The position numbers were made by a program, and so were the translations under genes. DNA of 38,568 nucleotides from Clostridia bacterium (GTDB lineage: Bacteria; Bacillota; Clostridia; Christensenellales; Borkfalkiaceae). This document shows, one piece after another, positions 7,720 through 16,600 of the stretch. Where the stretch lies: assembly GCA_021204825.1 (NCBI GenBank), contig JAJPYR010000041.1, positions 1 through 38,568 on the forward strand, given 5' to 3'. Within the stretch, counting starts at the first letter, position 1. Every line of letters starts with the position of its first letter. Below the pieces are notes generated by a model that saw only the letters and a list, made by a program, of their open reading frames with translations, did no database searches and was not told the DNA's origin.

Positions 7720-8265
7720 ATGAGCTTTGAAGAAAAGACAATATCCTCCAAGAGCATATACGAGGGGAAGGTAGTGCACCTGTCCCTGGACACCGTCCTT
7801 CTTCCGGACGGCTCCACGTCTTTCCGTGAGGTTGTGCACCACCGCGGCGGTGCTGCTGTCCTCTACGTACGGGACGGCAAGATCCTTCTCGTGCGCCAGT
7901 TCCGCTACGCATACCACAAGGAGATATACGAGATAGTGGCCGGCAAGATAGATCCGGGTGAGGACCCCATAGTTTCCGCCACCCGTGAGCTTGAAGAGGA
8001 GACCGGCTACCGCACAACACTCACACACCTTCTGGACATCTATCCCACGCCGGGGTACACGGACGAGGTCATATACATCTACCTTGCCGAAGGGGGCGAG
8101 CAGGTCTCACAGAAGCTGGACAAGGGCGAGTTCCTCTCATATGCCTTCTATCCCATAGAAGATGTCCTCTCCATGATCCGGTCCGGGCAGATAACGGACT
8201 CCAAGACCATCTGCGCCGTGTACACCTACCTTCGCATGAAGGGGAATAAAGCTGCTGGCCTTTGA
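7720..8265 (+). CDS. NUDIX hydrolase, ADP-ribose pyrophosphatase type
   Basis: 181 residues. The complete Nudix box GKIDPGEDPIVSATRELEEE followed by TGY is present (G-x5-E-x7-REL-x-EE-x-TG), with the metal-binding glutamates intact. The upstream strands (VVHHRGGAAVLYV, ILLVRQFRYAYHKEIYEIVA) and the downstream YPTPGYTDEVIYIYLA match the ADP-ribose pyrophosphatase (NudF) branch, which cleaves ADP-ribose to AMP and ribose 5-phosphate in the cytoplasm. GGAGG lies about 13 bases before the start, inside the end of the previous gene. The enzyme probably has a housekeeping role; exact substrate is not provable from sequence. Confidence 0.9.
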   Translation: MSFEEKTISSKSIYEGKVVHLSLDTVLLPDGSTSFREVVHHRGGAAVLYVRDGKILLVRQFRYAYHKEIYEIVAGKIDPGEDPIVSATRELEEETGYRTTLTHLLDIYPTPGYTDEVIYIYLAEGGEQVSQKLDKGEFLSYAFYPIEDVLSMIRSGQITDSKTICAVYTYLRMKGNKAAGL

Positions 8266-8284
8266 ATTATATCATGCCATGTGC

Positions 8285-8313
8285 TTGTTTTAAAGTGCTG
8301 CAACAGGTATATT
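8285..8313 (+). promoter_or_regulatory. Promoter of the AAA-nuclease gene
   Basis: TTGTTT at 8285-8290 and TATATT at 8308-8313, spacer 17. The start codon at 8331 is only about 11 bases after the expected transcription start. Confidence 0.6.
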
Positions 8314-8330
8314 GAAAAGGGCGAAAAAAA

Positions 8331-10055
8331 ATGAGTGAAACAGATCTTAAAACTGCATTGTCAGGAGTGGAAAACTACATCAAAGCTCAAAACTTCTACT
8401 ATGTGGATAAGACTCTTCTCATACGAGACATATTGACAGACAAAGGCTTACCCAATGGAGGCCGCATTAAGCTCATCACACGTCCAAGGCGTTTTGGCAA
8501 AACGCTTAATATGGACATGATTAAGACATACTTTGAGAAGACAGATAAAGACACATCTGTGTATTTCCAGGACAAGAAGATCTGGCAGTGCTCAGAGGGA
8601 ATTAAGAACAGACAGGGGAAATATCCTGTCGTATTCCTTTCATTGAGAGATGCCGATTGTGGTAATTGGGAGGGAACGTACAATTGGCTGGTTTATCTGA
8701 TTTCAGCCGAGTTCAACAGACATGCTGAGCTTGCTGCAAGCGCTAAATTCATTGCCAATGATATTGATAAATTCAGCAGGATAGCAAACGGGACAGGCAG
8801 TTATACAGACTATCGCTCTTCGCTTGCCCTTTTGACAGTAATGCTCACAAAATATTACGAAGAGAAGCCGATTGTCATTATTGATGAGTATGATATACCT
8901 GTCCAGGATGGGGTTGATCACGGGTATTACTCAAAGGTCATGACTTTCATGAAAGGCTTCCTGTCATCAGGTTTAAAGACAAATCCTAACTTTGAATTTG
9001 CAATTTTGACCGGCGTTCTTCAGATTGCTGGCGAAAATATGTTCAGCGGCCTCAACAACTTTGCTCCATATTCCGTTTTGAACGAAAACTTATCTGAGTA
9101 TTTTGGCTTTACACCGGATGAAGTTCAGGAGATGCTTGCATACTTCGGGCATGCGGAGAAGTTTGATGAGGTAATCGAGTGGTATGACGGGTATAATTTC
9201 GGCAACACTGAAATCTTTAATCCCTGGTCTGTATTGAAGTATGTTGAAAACAACTACAAGGCGGAGCCTTTCTGGGTTAATACGGCACGGAACAACCTTC
9301 TGCGTAACATGCTTGGACATGTAACACCGGATGTCGTTGCCGGGCTTGCTGCACTTGCCCGCGGCAAAACCATTGAAGTTAAAATAGACAAGAACCTGAC
9401 ATATGCGGAGCTTAATGAGGGCACAAACGTATACGGTATGCTGTTATATTCCGGATATGTCAATTCAGTCGGCATGAGTACAGACGGCACAAAATATCTC
9501 ATCCGTGTTCCCAACAAGGAAGTGATGACCGTCTTTGAGAAGGAAATTTCATCCAGAACATCTGTCTATCAGTCCAGTTTTGACATTCTGTGGAATGCCA
9601 TTGAAGAGCTGGATGAAGAACAGATTGAAACAGCGATGGGAAAGTTCCTTAACAAGATAATGAGCAGCCGCAATACTGCATATGAGGACTTCTATCATTG
9701 CTTCATGATGTGTGTCGGTGAGTACAAGTCTGACAAGTATTATATCTCACCGGAAACCGAATCCGGAGACGGATTCCTGGATGTATGCTTTGAACCATGG
9801 GACAAAACGCGGTATGGATACATATTCGAGATAAAGAGTGTCCGCAAAAAAGGCATAAACCTTGATACATGCTCAGACAAAACAAAAGCGAAGACATTAC
9901 TTATGCTAAAGTCAGAAGCTGAAGCGGCGCTGGAGCAGATAAATGACAACAGGTATGAGACAGTGCTGGTAAACCGGGGAATTAAATATATAGCAAAGAT
10001 AGGTGTAGCCTTCATGGGTAAATACGCCAAGGTTGTAATAGAGGAGGCCAACTGA
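8331..10055 (+). CDS. AAA-ATPase-like / PD-(D/E)XK nuclease-like protein (PF09820 + DUF1703 type)
   Basis: 574 residues, normal length for this family. The N-terminal ATPase has a Walker A-like RPRRFGKT at residues 51-58 and a Walker B-like VIIDEYDIPV near 183-192. The middle has the family motif ILTGVLQIAGENMFSGLNNF. The C-terminus has a PD-(D/E)XK nuclease fold with Asp484, Glu500 and Lys502 (FLDV, FEIKS). These genes occur in many copies in gut Clostridia, Bacteroidetes and Treponema; activity is unproven and a mobile or conflict role is suspected. It has its own promoter and probably its own terminator. By eye it is more A/T-rich than its neighbours, which suggests recent acquisition. Confidence 0.88.
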   Translation: MSETDLKTALSGVENYIKAQNFYYVDKTLLIRDILTDKGLPNGGRIKLITRPRRFGKTLNMDMIKTYFEKTDKDTSVYFQDKKIWQCSEGIKNRQGKYPVVFLSLRDADCGNWEGTYNWLVYLISAEFNRHAELAASAKFIANDIDKFSRIANGTGSYTDYRSSLALLTVMLTKYYEEKPIVIIDEYDIPVQDGVDHGYYSKVMTFMKGFLSSGLKTNPNFEFAILTGVLQIAGENMFSGLNNFAPYSVLNENLSEYFGFTPDEVQEMLAYFGHAEKFDEVIEWYDGYNFGNTEIFNPWSVLKYVENNYKAEPFWVNTARNNLLRNMLGHVTPDVVAGLAALARGKTIEVKIDKNLTYAELNEGTNVYGMLLYSGYVNSVGMSTDGTKYLIRVPNKEVMTVFEKEISSRTSVYQSSFDILWNAIEELDEEQIETAMGKFLNKIMSSRNTAYEDFYHCFMMCVGEYKSDKYYISPETESGDGFLDVCFEPWDKTRYGYIFEIKSVRKKGINLDTCSDKTKAKTLLMLKSEAEAALEQINDNRYETVLVNRGIKYIAKIGVAFMGKYAKVVIEEAN

Positions 10056-10217
10056 TTTATTGCTGGTGCTGCATTATAAACCGCAAACCTTGCGCAATGC
10101 CTTTTGTACATAAAGTTTGTGCATTCTGCACATAATGCAGACATGACTGGTCTGCACCCGGATGTCCTTGTGGACGCCATAGATATGCGACACAGATGCA
10201 GCATGTTGTGCATTAAC

Positions 10218-10246
10218 ACCCGTCACGGAAGACCGCGGCGGGTTTT
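10218..10246 (+). terminator. Probable terminator downstream of the AAA-nuclease gene
   Basis: ACCCGTC (10218-10224) pairs with GGCGGGT (10237-10243) with one G-T pair and a 12-base loop, followed by TTTT. It is 160 bases after the stop codon. Confidence 0.5.
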
Positions 10247-10298
10247 GTCATGCTTCGGGAGGGGATGGGTGTTCTTTTCATATAGGGCGTTCATTTAG

Positions 10299-10327
10299 TT
10301 GCTAATTGGCGAATTCTTTGTTATAAT
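10299..10327 (+). promoter_or_regulatory. Promoter of the S component-coaX-hom operon
   Basis: TTGCTA at 10299-10304 and consensus TATAAT at 10322-10327, spacer exactly 17. The transcript would have a leader of about 135 bases if translation starts at 10470. Confidence 0.75.
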
Positions 10328-10469
10328 CTGCTAAGATGCCGCAAAAGGGCTTCGTGACGGAGGGGCGCAGATATGCCGCATGATGCAATCTGACGCCGCA
10401 CAATTTACGCACCGGGCTTTGGCAAATACAATTCTGCAGATATCCTTTGGGAATCTGACACGGTTCATA

Positions 10470-11210
10470 ATGAGAAAGCATTTCACGGCAAGGAACATTA
10501 CCTTCTTTGCCATACTGGCCGCCCTTGTTGTCGTGCTGCAGGTCTGGGGCGGAAGCATACACATAGGGGCCACATCATTAAGCTTCGTGCTTGTGCCCAT
10601 TGTTCTGGGCGGCATGATTCTGGGAGCCTCGGCAGGAGCCCTTTTAGGGCTGGTCTTCGGGATCATAGTGCTGATATACGGCATAACGGGGGCAGATCCT
10701 TTCACCTTCGTGCTCTTTTCAGAGCAGCCTGTCTGGACAATAGTTCTGTGCCTCGTGAAGGGCACTGCGGCAGGGCTTGTTTCAGGCCTTCTGTACAAGG
10801 CAATTGCCAAAAAGAACAAGTACGCGGCCTCGTTTGCTGCCAGTGCCGCTGCTCCGATAGTCAACACCGGGCTGTTCATCTTAGGGGCCCTCTGCATGAG
10901 CGGCACTATATCCGCCAATTTCGATCTGAACGGCGAGACAGTCATATACTTCTTAGTCATTGGCTGCGCAGGGATAAACTTCATCATAGAGTTCTGCATA
11001 AATCTCGTCCTGTCCCCGGCACTGCACAGCGTTGTCACCATAGTGGAGAAACGCATAATGTCCAAGTACAGGAAAAAGCAAAAGAAGCCAGCATCAGCCC
11101 AGCAGGCGCCTTCGGAGCCTGTCAAGGACAGCACGGAAAGCACTGTGGCCAGAACGGGGAAGGATTCGGGCAAGACCGCAGCAGAGACCTCTTCAGGGAG
11201 TGACGCATGA
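10470..11210 (+). CDS. ECF transporter S component (candidate pantothenate transporter)
   Basis: 246 residues from ATG 10470. Five or six hydrophobic helices (NITFFAILAALVVVLQVW; LSFVLVPIVLGGMILGASAG; and others) have the size and layout of S components, which bind a vitamin and dock on a shared ECF ATPase/T module. The last ~45 residues are a cytoplasmic Lys/Ala/Ser-rich tail, which is unusual. The stop overlaps the coaX start (ATGA), so tight coupling to pantothenate kinase suggests pantothenate or a precursor as substrate (inference). The frame is open to ATG 10380, near a strong GGAGGGG (10359-10365), but the added 30 residues do not look like part of the family. No clear ribosome binding site precedes 10470, so the start is uncertain. 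Confidence 0.8.
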   Translation: MRKHFTARNITFFAILAALVVVLQVWGGSIHIGATSLSFVLVPIVLGGMILGASAGALLGLVFGIIVLIYGITGADPFTFVLFSEQPVWTIVLCLVKGTAAGLVSGLLYKAIAKKNKYAASFAASAAAPIVNTGLFILGALCMSGTISANFDLNGETVIYFLVIGCAGINFIIEFCINLVLSPALHSVVTIVEKRIMSKYRKKQKKPASAQQAPSEPVKDSTESTVARTGKDSGKTAAETSSGSDA

Positions 11211-11986
11211 TAATCTGCCTGGACATAGGGAACACCAATATAAAGTATGCCGTATATGACGGCGATGACCTCGCAATATCATTCAGGATAGCAACAGAGG
11301 TCAACAAGACCTCGGATGAGTACGGCGGGCAGCTCATAAACATGCTCCGCACGAACGGCGTGGATCCGGAGAGCATAAAGGGCGGCATAATTTCATCCGT
11401 TGTTCCCCAGCTGGATTACACACTGGACAGAATGTGCAGGACGTACCTGAACATAAAGCCCATGATGCTTGCGCCCGGCCTTAAGACGGGCATGAACATG
11501 AAGGTGGATGACGCCAAGGAAGTGGGAGCGGACAGGGTTGTGAACAACGTCTCTGCCATACAGAAGTACGGGGCGCCGCTCATCATTATAGACTTCGGCA
11601 CGGCCACAACGTTCAACGCCATAGATGAAAGGGGCCAGTTTATAGGCGGCTCCATAGCACCCGGCATAAAAGGGTCACTCACATCTCTTGTGAACGGCAC
11701 GGCAAAGCTTCCGAGGGTGGAGATAGAGAGGCCGGAGCATATCATAGGGAAGAATACAGTAACAAACATGCAGTCCGGAATCTTTTACGGCTTTGCCGGG
11801 CTGGTGGAATACATAGTCAAGGGCATGAAGAGAGAGATGAAGTGCGATGGGATACGGGTGGTGGCCACGGGAGGCTTCTCGGACACCATTGCCTCGGAGC
11901 TCAAGTGCATAGACATAGTGGACAAGCTTTTGACGCTGGACGGTCTCAAGTACCTGTATTACCTTAATGAGAAGGAGGCACGTTAA
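11207..11986 (+). CDS. coaX: Type III pantothenate kinase
   Basis: 259 residues, the family's usual length. It catalyses ATP-dependent phosphorylation of pantothenate, the first step of CoA synthesis, in the cytoplasm. Visible motifs: the phosphate-binding DIGNTNIKYAVY at the N-terminus, GADRVVNNVSA in the middle, IIDFGTATTFNAI with the second phosphate-binding loop, and FIGGSIAPGI. The start overlaps the S component stop by four bases, and hom follows after one base, so all three genes share an operon. Type III enzymes typically need a monovalent cation and are not inhibited by CoA. Confidence 0.95.
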   Translation: MIICLDIGNTNIKYAVYDGDDLAISFRIATEVNKTSDEYGGQLINMLRTNGVDPESIKGGIISSVVPQLDYTLDRMCRTYLNIKPMMLAPGLKTGMNMKVDDAKEVGADRVVNNVSAIQKYGAPLIIIDFGTATTFNAIDERGQFIGGSIAPGIKGSLTSLVNGTAKLPRVEIERPEHIIGKNTVTNMQSGIFYGFAGLVEYIVKGMKREMKCDGIRVVATGGFSDTIASELKCIDIVDKLLTLDGLKYLYYLNEKEAR

Positions 11987-11987
11987 T

Positions 11988-13277
11988 ATGAGAAAAGTAG
12001 GAGTTGCCATACTGGGCCTTGGCGTAGTAGGCGGCGGCACATACAAAATACTCACAGAGCACCGTGAGATGTACAGGAAGGCATACGGCGCGGACATAAC
12101 CGTAGAGGCCGTTCTGGAGCTCAGGAAGGACCGTGCCTTAGCACTCGGAGTTCCGGAGAGCAGGATTGCCTCCAGCATAGCTGAAATCTGCTCCAACCCG
12201 GACGTGGACATAGTTGTAGAGGTAATGGGCGGCGTGGAGCCTGCCAAGACCTTTGTCCTTGCGGCCCTCAACGCAGGCAAGTCTGTTGTAACCTCCAACA
12301 AGGAGATGTTCTGCAAGTACTCATACGAGCTGGAGCGCGTTGCAAAGCACAACCGCGTCGGACTGTATTACGAGGCCACATGCGTAGGCGGCGTGCCTGT
12401 CATCCGTGCCCTTCTGGACAACCTGCAGGGCAACGTCATTACATCCCTTGTGGGCATCGTTAACGGCACAACAAACTACATCCTGTCCAAAATGTCCGGC
12501 TCCGGCGCGGACTACAGCGAGGCCCTCAAAGAGGCCCAGCGCCTGGGCTACGCAGAGGCAAATCCCACAGCGGACGTAGAGGGGTATGATGCCACATACA
12601 AGCTCTCCATCCTTTCATCCCTTGCATTCCACACGAAGATTCCTTACACAAAGATATACCGTGAGGGCATAACGGCCGTAACACCTGCGGACATAGCATA
12701 CGGAAAGCAGCTAGGCTACTGCTTAAAGCTCCTTGCCATAGGAAAGAACACAGAGAGGGGCATAGAGGTCCGTGTGCATCCTACATTCATACGCCAGAAC
12801 CACCCGCTTGCGTCCGTAAACGACAGTTATAACGCAGTATACATCACGGGAGACAGCGTAGAGGACGTAATGCTCTACGGCCGCGGAGCAGGGGCAGAGC
12901 CCACAGGAAGCGCAATAGTCGGAGACATCATCTACTGCGCGACCCATCTGCAGCACAACTACTCCACGTTTGACAACACGGAAAAGGCTTCACCTTCCAC
13001 AAAGTTTGTGAACAACTTCGAATCCGCATACTACATCCGCATCTCTGCGGAGGACAAGGCGGGCGTCCTTTCCAAGATAACATCCATCCTCAGCCGCAAC
13101 GGCATCTCCGTTGCCCAGATAATCCAGGAAGAGGACAAGGACCCGGACGGCAAGGTGCCCATCATCGTTGTAACCCACGTAACCCACGAGCACAACATCA
13201 ACAAGGCCGTGCAGGACATCAACGCCGGCACAGGCGACTACGCCGCCGTCTCCTCCGTAATCCGCGTCTACGACTAA
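11988..13277 (+). CDS. hom: Homoserine dehydrogenase with C-terminal ACT domain
   Basis: 429 residues from ATG 11988, which has AAGGAGG at 11973-11979; an ATG at 11967 lies before that site and is less likely. It reduces aspartate semialdehyde to homoserine in the threonine/methionine branch. Order: NAD(P)-binding GLGVVGGGTYKIL, then the catalytic domain with GIVNGTTNYILSKM and EANPTADVEGYDATYKLSIL. A C-terminal ACT domain (ISAEDKAGVLSKITSILSRN onward, about residues 347-425) usually senses threonine. It is the last gene of the operon, with a terminator about 36 bases later. Its place with coaX is not a known functional link. Confidence 0.95.
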   Translation: MRKVGVAILGLGVVGGGTYKILTEHREMYRKAYGADITVEAVLELRKDRALALGVPESRIASSIAEICSNPDVDIVVEVMGGVEPAKTFVLAALNAGKSVVTSNKEMFCKYSYELERVAKHNRVGLYYEATCVGGVPVIRALLDNLQGNVITSLVGIVNGTTNYILSKMSGSGADYSEALKEAQRLGYAEANPTADVEGYDATYKLSILSSLAFHTKIPYTKIYREGITAVTPADIAYGKQLGYCLKLLAIGKNTERGIEVRVHPTFIRQNHPLASVNDSYNAVYITGDSVEDVMLYGRGAGAEPTGSAIVGDIIYCATHLQHNYSTFDNTEKASPSTKFVNNFESAYYIRISAEDKAGVLSKITSILSRNGISVAQIIQEEDKDPDGKVPIIVVTHVTHEHNINKAVQDINAGTGDYAAVSSVIRVYD

Positions 13278-13313
13278 AACCCAAACAAGTATGAATGCAG
13301 AAACGGTAAACAG

Positions 13314-13346
13314 AACGCCCCGGGCATCACAGCCTGAGGCGTTTTT
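13314..13346 (+). terminator. Rho-independent terminator of the coaX-hom operon
   Basis: AACGCC (13314-13319) pairs with GGCGTT (13338-13343) and, after one mismatch, CGGGC (13321-13325) pairs with GCCTG (13332-13336); loop ATCACA; T run 13342-13346. Confidence 0.85.
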
Positions 13347-13406
13347 CAGTATGCTATATTTCTTTGTGCAGCAGTTTCTGCAGTGCATTGGCAGTGACTG
13401 CCAAAA

Positions 13407-13448
13407 GAAAAGCAGTCCTCCATTGTACCACCAACCAGGCTGCTTTTC
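13407..13448. repeat. Inverted repeat, possibly a second two-way terminator
   Basis: GAAAAGCAG (13407-13415) and CTGCTTTTC (13440-13448) are perfect inverted repeats with a 24-base spacer, between two converging transcription units. The rest of 13449-13606 shows no gene. Confidence 0.4.
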
Positions 13449-13611
13449 CCTTACTGCTTATATGCGGCTCTCGCCTGTTAAGACATACAGAGGGTATCAT
13501 ATGCGGTCCGGTGTGTCAATTTGCCCGGTGCCTGCCTCGCCTTCTTTGGGCAAATGTACAGTCATTTCATGCAAACCGCAAAGAGCCTGTCATCAAGGTC
13601 TGCGGCATATC

Positions 13612-13642
13612 AAAAGCAGACGGAGCAGCCGGCTCCATCTGC
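13612..13642 (-). terminator. Rho-independent terminator of the sacsin-like ATPase gene (minus strand)
   Basis: On the minus strand an 11-bp stem (GCAGATGGAGC with GCTCCGTCTGC, one T-G pair) at 13642-13632 and 13626-13616, 5-base loop, then TTTT (13615-13612). It ends the minus-strand cassette. Confidence 0.85.
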
Positions 13643-13666
13643 CTGATAAAACGCTATAAGTCCGTT

Positions 13667-16600
13667 CTAAGTCTCATCTTCGGCCTCTGCTGCCTCTGCA
13701 GCAGCTGCACCGGTTTCCGCTGCGGAGGCTTCTATCTCCTGGATCTTCTGTATTGCCACCTGGAGGGCAAGGAAGTGCTTGGGAGTGAAGGTGATTTTTG
13801 CAGGCTTGTTCTCGAGTGTGATGTCCACGGCAAGCTCTGTCTGCATGGACGGGTCCTGGGAGAGGACATCTTCTATGACGGTGCTTATCTTGCGCTGGCT
13901 GTATTTGAGCTTTGCGGCGCATAAAGGGCAGAGGGAGAGGGTGTTCCAGCCGAGGTCCAGTTTAAGCTGCAGGGTGTAGTCCAGGGCGCTGGTGCTGAAG
14001 ATGTTGATAGCCTCGAAGTACTGCGTGCCGTCTGCCTTGAGGAAGCCCATATTGCCGCATATCTGGCACTTGGAGTGGTACTGCCCGTACATGAAGGACC
14101 GTTCCTCTGCGCTTGTGGAAGGCCTGCTGAGCTCAACCTTTACCTTCTTTGCGGGAGCTTCAGGGGTGTCCGCGGAGTCAAAGGCCTGCTCCAGCCTTGT
14201 GCGCCTCTGGGTGAGGTCCTTAGGTCTGGAGACGGAGTCCGCGTAATCCAGAAGGTCATCATATCCGGCCTGGGACTGGTCCCTGTCAGAGGATGCAGCC
14301 ACTTCCGTGAGCGTTTTGGTCTTCCTGGACTTTTTCTCCTGCATCTGCTGCGCCATCTGGAGGATCTGCTGCTGGATGTCCGGGTCATAGGCGGCAAAGG
14401 CAAGCATCTTGTCATCCGTAACTCCCTTGTTCCTGAGGTCCTCCACGGCGTCATACGGGGTCTCGGAAATTGCTTCCCTGAGGACTGAGGGGATGTCTTC
14501 AAAGTCCTCCGGAAGGTCCCCTTCCTGCAGGTCGCAGGGGCGCTTGTACTCGCCGGACACAGTGGGGACCCACGCTATGCGCTTGAGATAATACACGAGG
14601 GTGGAGTCAAAGGTCTGCACCTTTGCCTTCGTATTGGGCTGGAATACGGTCTGGAGGCAGTCCCTGTCATTGGTCTTTACAACCATCTTCCAAAGCATCC
14701 TGGCCTCATCGTACAGGCCTTCTTCCGCAATGCGGGTGAAGGAGTTCCAGTCAAAGCCTGCCAGGGTGTAGGTAATCTCCGTACGTGTGGAACGCGCGTT
14801 GTATAGGTTCAGCCTGTCATAGAGGGGGAAGTTGTCCTCAGTGAGGTCGTCCAGCCTTTCAATCACCGGCTCCGTCCTGCCTCCGAGCATGGTGAAGATT
14901 TCCTGAAGGATGTCCATGTACGCCGCGCCAAGCTCCTTCACGTACAGGTCCTTTGCTATTATGTACCTCTTGTCCTGGCTGAAGAAGGCCGCCTCTTTGG
15001 ACCAGCAGCACTCATTGGCGCATGCGGCGTGGTATGCGTCATTATCCGCGTCTTTGTCATATGCGGCGAAACGCTGCCTGTCTGCATACTCATAGCCTTC
15101 CACCTTGCCGTTGGTGTAGTTGTCTATGAGAATCATGGCGCTTATGGTGATTTTTTCCGTCTCCTCCGGGGACAGGACTTCCCCGGAATCATCTGTCGTG
15201 AAATCCTCCGCAGCGCACATTTCACGGACGCCCAGCAGGAGCAGAAAATCCTTTGTGGCCCTGTCCTGCGCGTTTTCCCTTAAGCCAAGGTCCACATAGA
15301 CGGGATTTGTCTCAAACATGACGGGAGTGTATGAGGTGCGGAAGAAGATGTGGTCCCCGGGGGAGTGGTACTGGCCGTCATCGCAGAGGATGAAGTTCAC
15401 CTTGGAAAGGATCTCGTCTCTCGGGGGCTGGTTTATGTACCGTCTGAATAAGTCATCCTTGAATTTGCCCTGTCTGTCCACGTACTTGGAATAGTTGGGC
15501 CTGGTGTCCGCCAGAGACAGCTGGTAGCAGAGGTTTTTGGCATAATCCCTGTTCCTGTTGGCGGCAAAGAGGGAGTCATAGCCTGAAGGGGACTTCCACA
15601 GGTCCTCCACGAAGTCATTTATGGTGTATTCCTGTATGTCAAACTGCCTTAAAAAGTTCTCTATCCTTGTTGCAGGCTGGAAGGTGGGTATCCAGCTCTT
15701 GCGGAAGAACTTCTCCGGATATCCGGAAGGCATGACCCTCTTCATGCCAACCGTTCCCATGAGCACTTCATTCACGGCCTTGTAATCTCCGTTTTCCGTT
15801 ATGAACAGCTTGTTTGCGAGCATCTCGTCCTTTACGAGGTCTGCAAAGATCTTGAACCTGGAACCCGTCTTGCCTTCAAAGTCTCTTGCCTGCGGAAGCG
15901 TTGAATACGCGGAATAATCCAGAATGTCCTTGGCTCTGAGCTTGTGCAAAGAGGATGCGGTGAGCTCTGCGAGCCTGCGTATCATGATGTCATTGTTTTC
16001 GCCGTCCTCGCCCGTGTACAGTATGACGTCCCTTGCGACAGTGGATGCAAAGGGGGCGTTGATGTGGAAGCGGAGGCCGCTCTCTATCTCTGTGGGGAAG
16101 AATATGCACACCTTGCCGGAGAGCGCAGGGTCCATCCTGTATTTGCCATGGTCCGATATGAGATGGTATGCGATGGAGACGGGAAACTTCTTGAGAGCCT
16201 GTGCAGTGGAGCCCTCTTCACGGACCTTCAACGGGCAGTCTGCGGAAAATGTGGCCCAGAAGGTCTCCTTGACGGTCTTGTCCGGGCTGCGCACTATGAC
16301 GCTTGTAAGGAAGTCCGTCCCGTTCACTTTGCGGGAAATGGACACCTTGCCCTTGGCGCCTGCAGGGATGGAGTAGTTGATTTCCTTTATGCTGGACAGA
16401 AAGAGCAGGGCGGTCTCGTTGAAGTGCTCAAAGCCGTCCCGTATCTCGCTCACGGCCTTCTGAGGCGGCTTTCTTGAGTTGTTGAAGGGGAAGATGAACT
16501 GTGTGTGCTGGTGCTCATCCTTCTGTATCCACTGGGGCTTGGGAAGATTGGTGTCATTGGGCACAATGTAGTGCTCTATCCTGAAGTGGTACTGGCCGGA

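Noticed and set aside
10328..10470. Riboswitch upstream of the ECF S component
   Set aside because: I looked for conserved cores of TPP, FMN, cobalamin, SAM and THF types and found none; a leader peptide or start-site ambiguity explains the leader as well.
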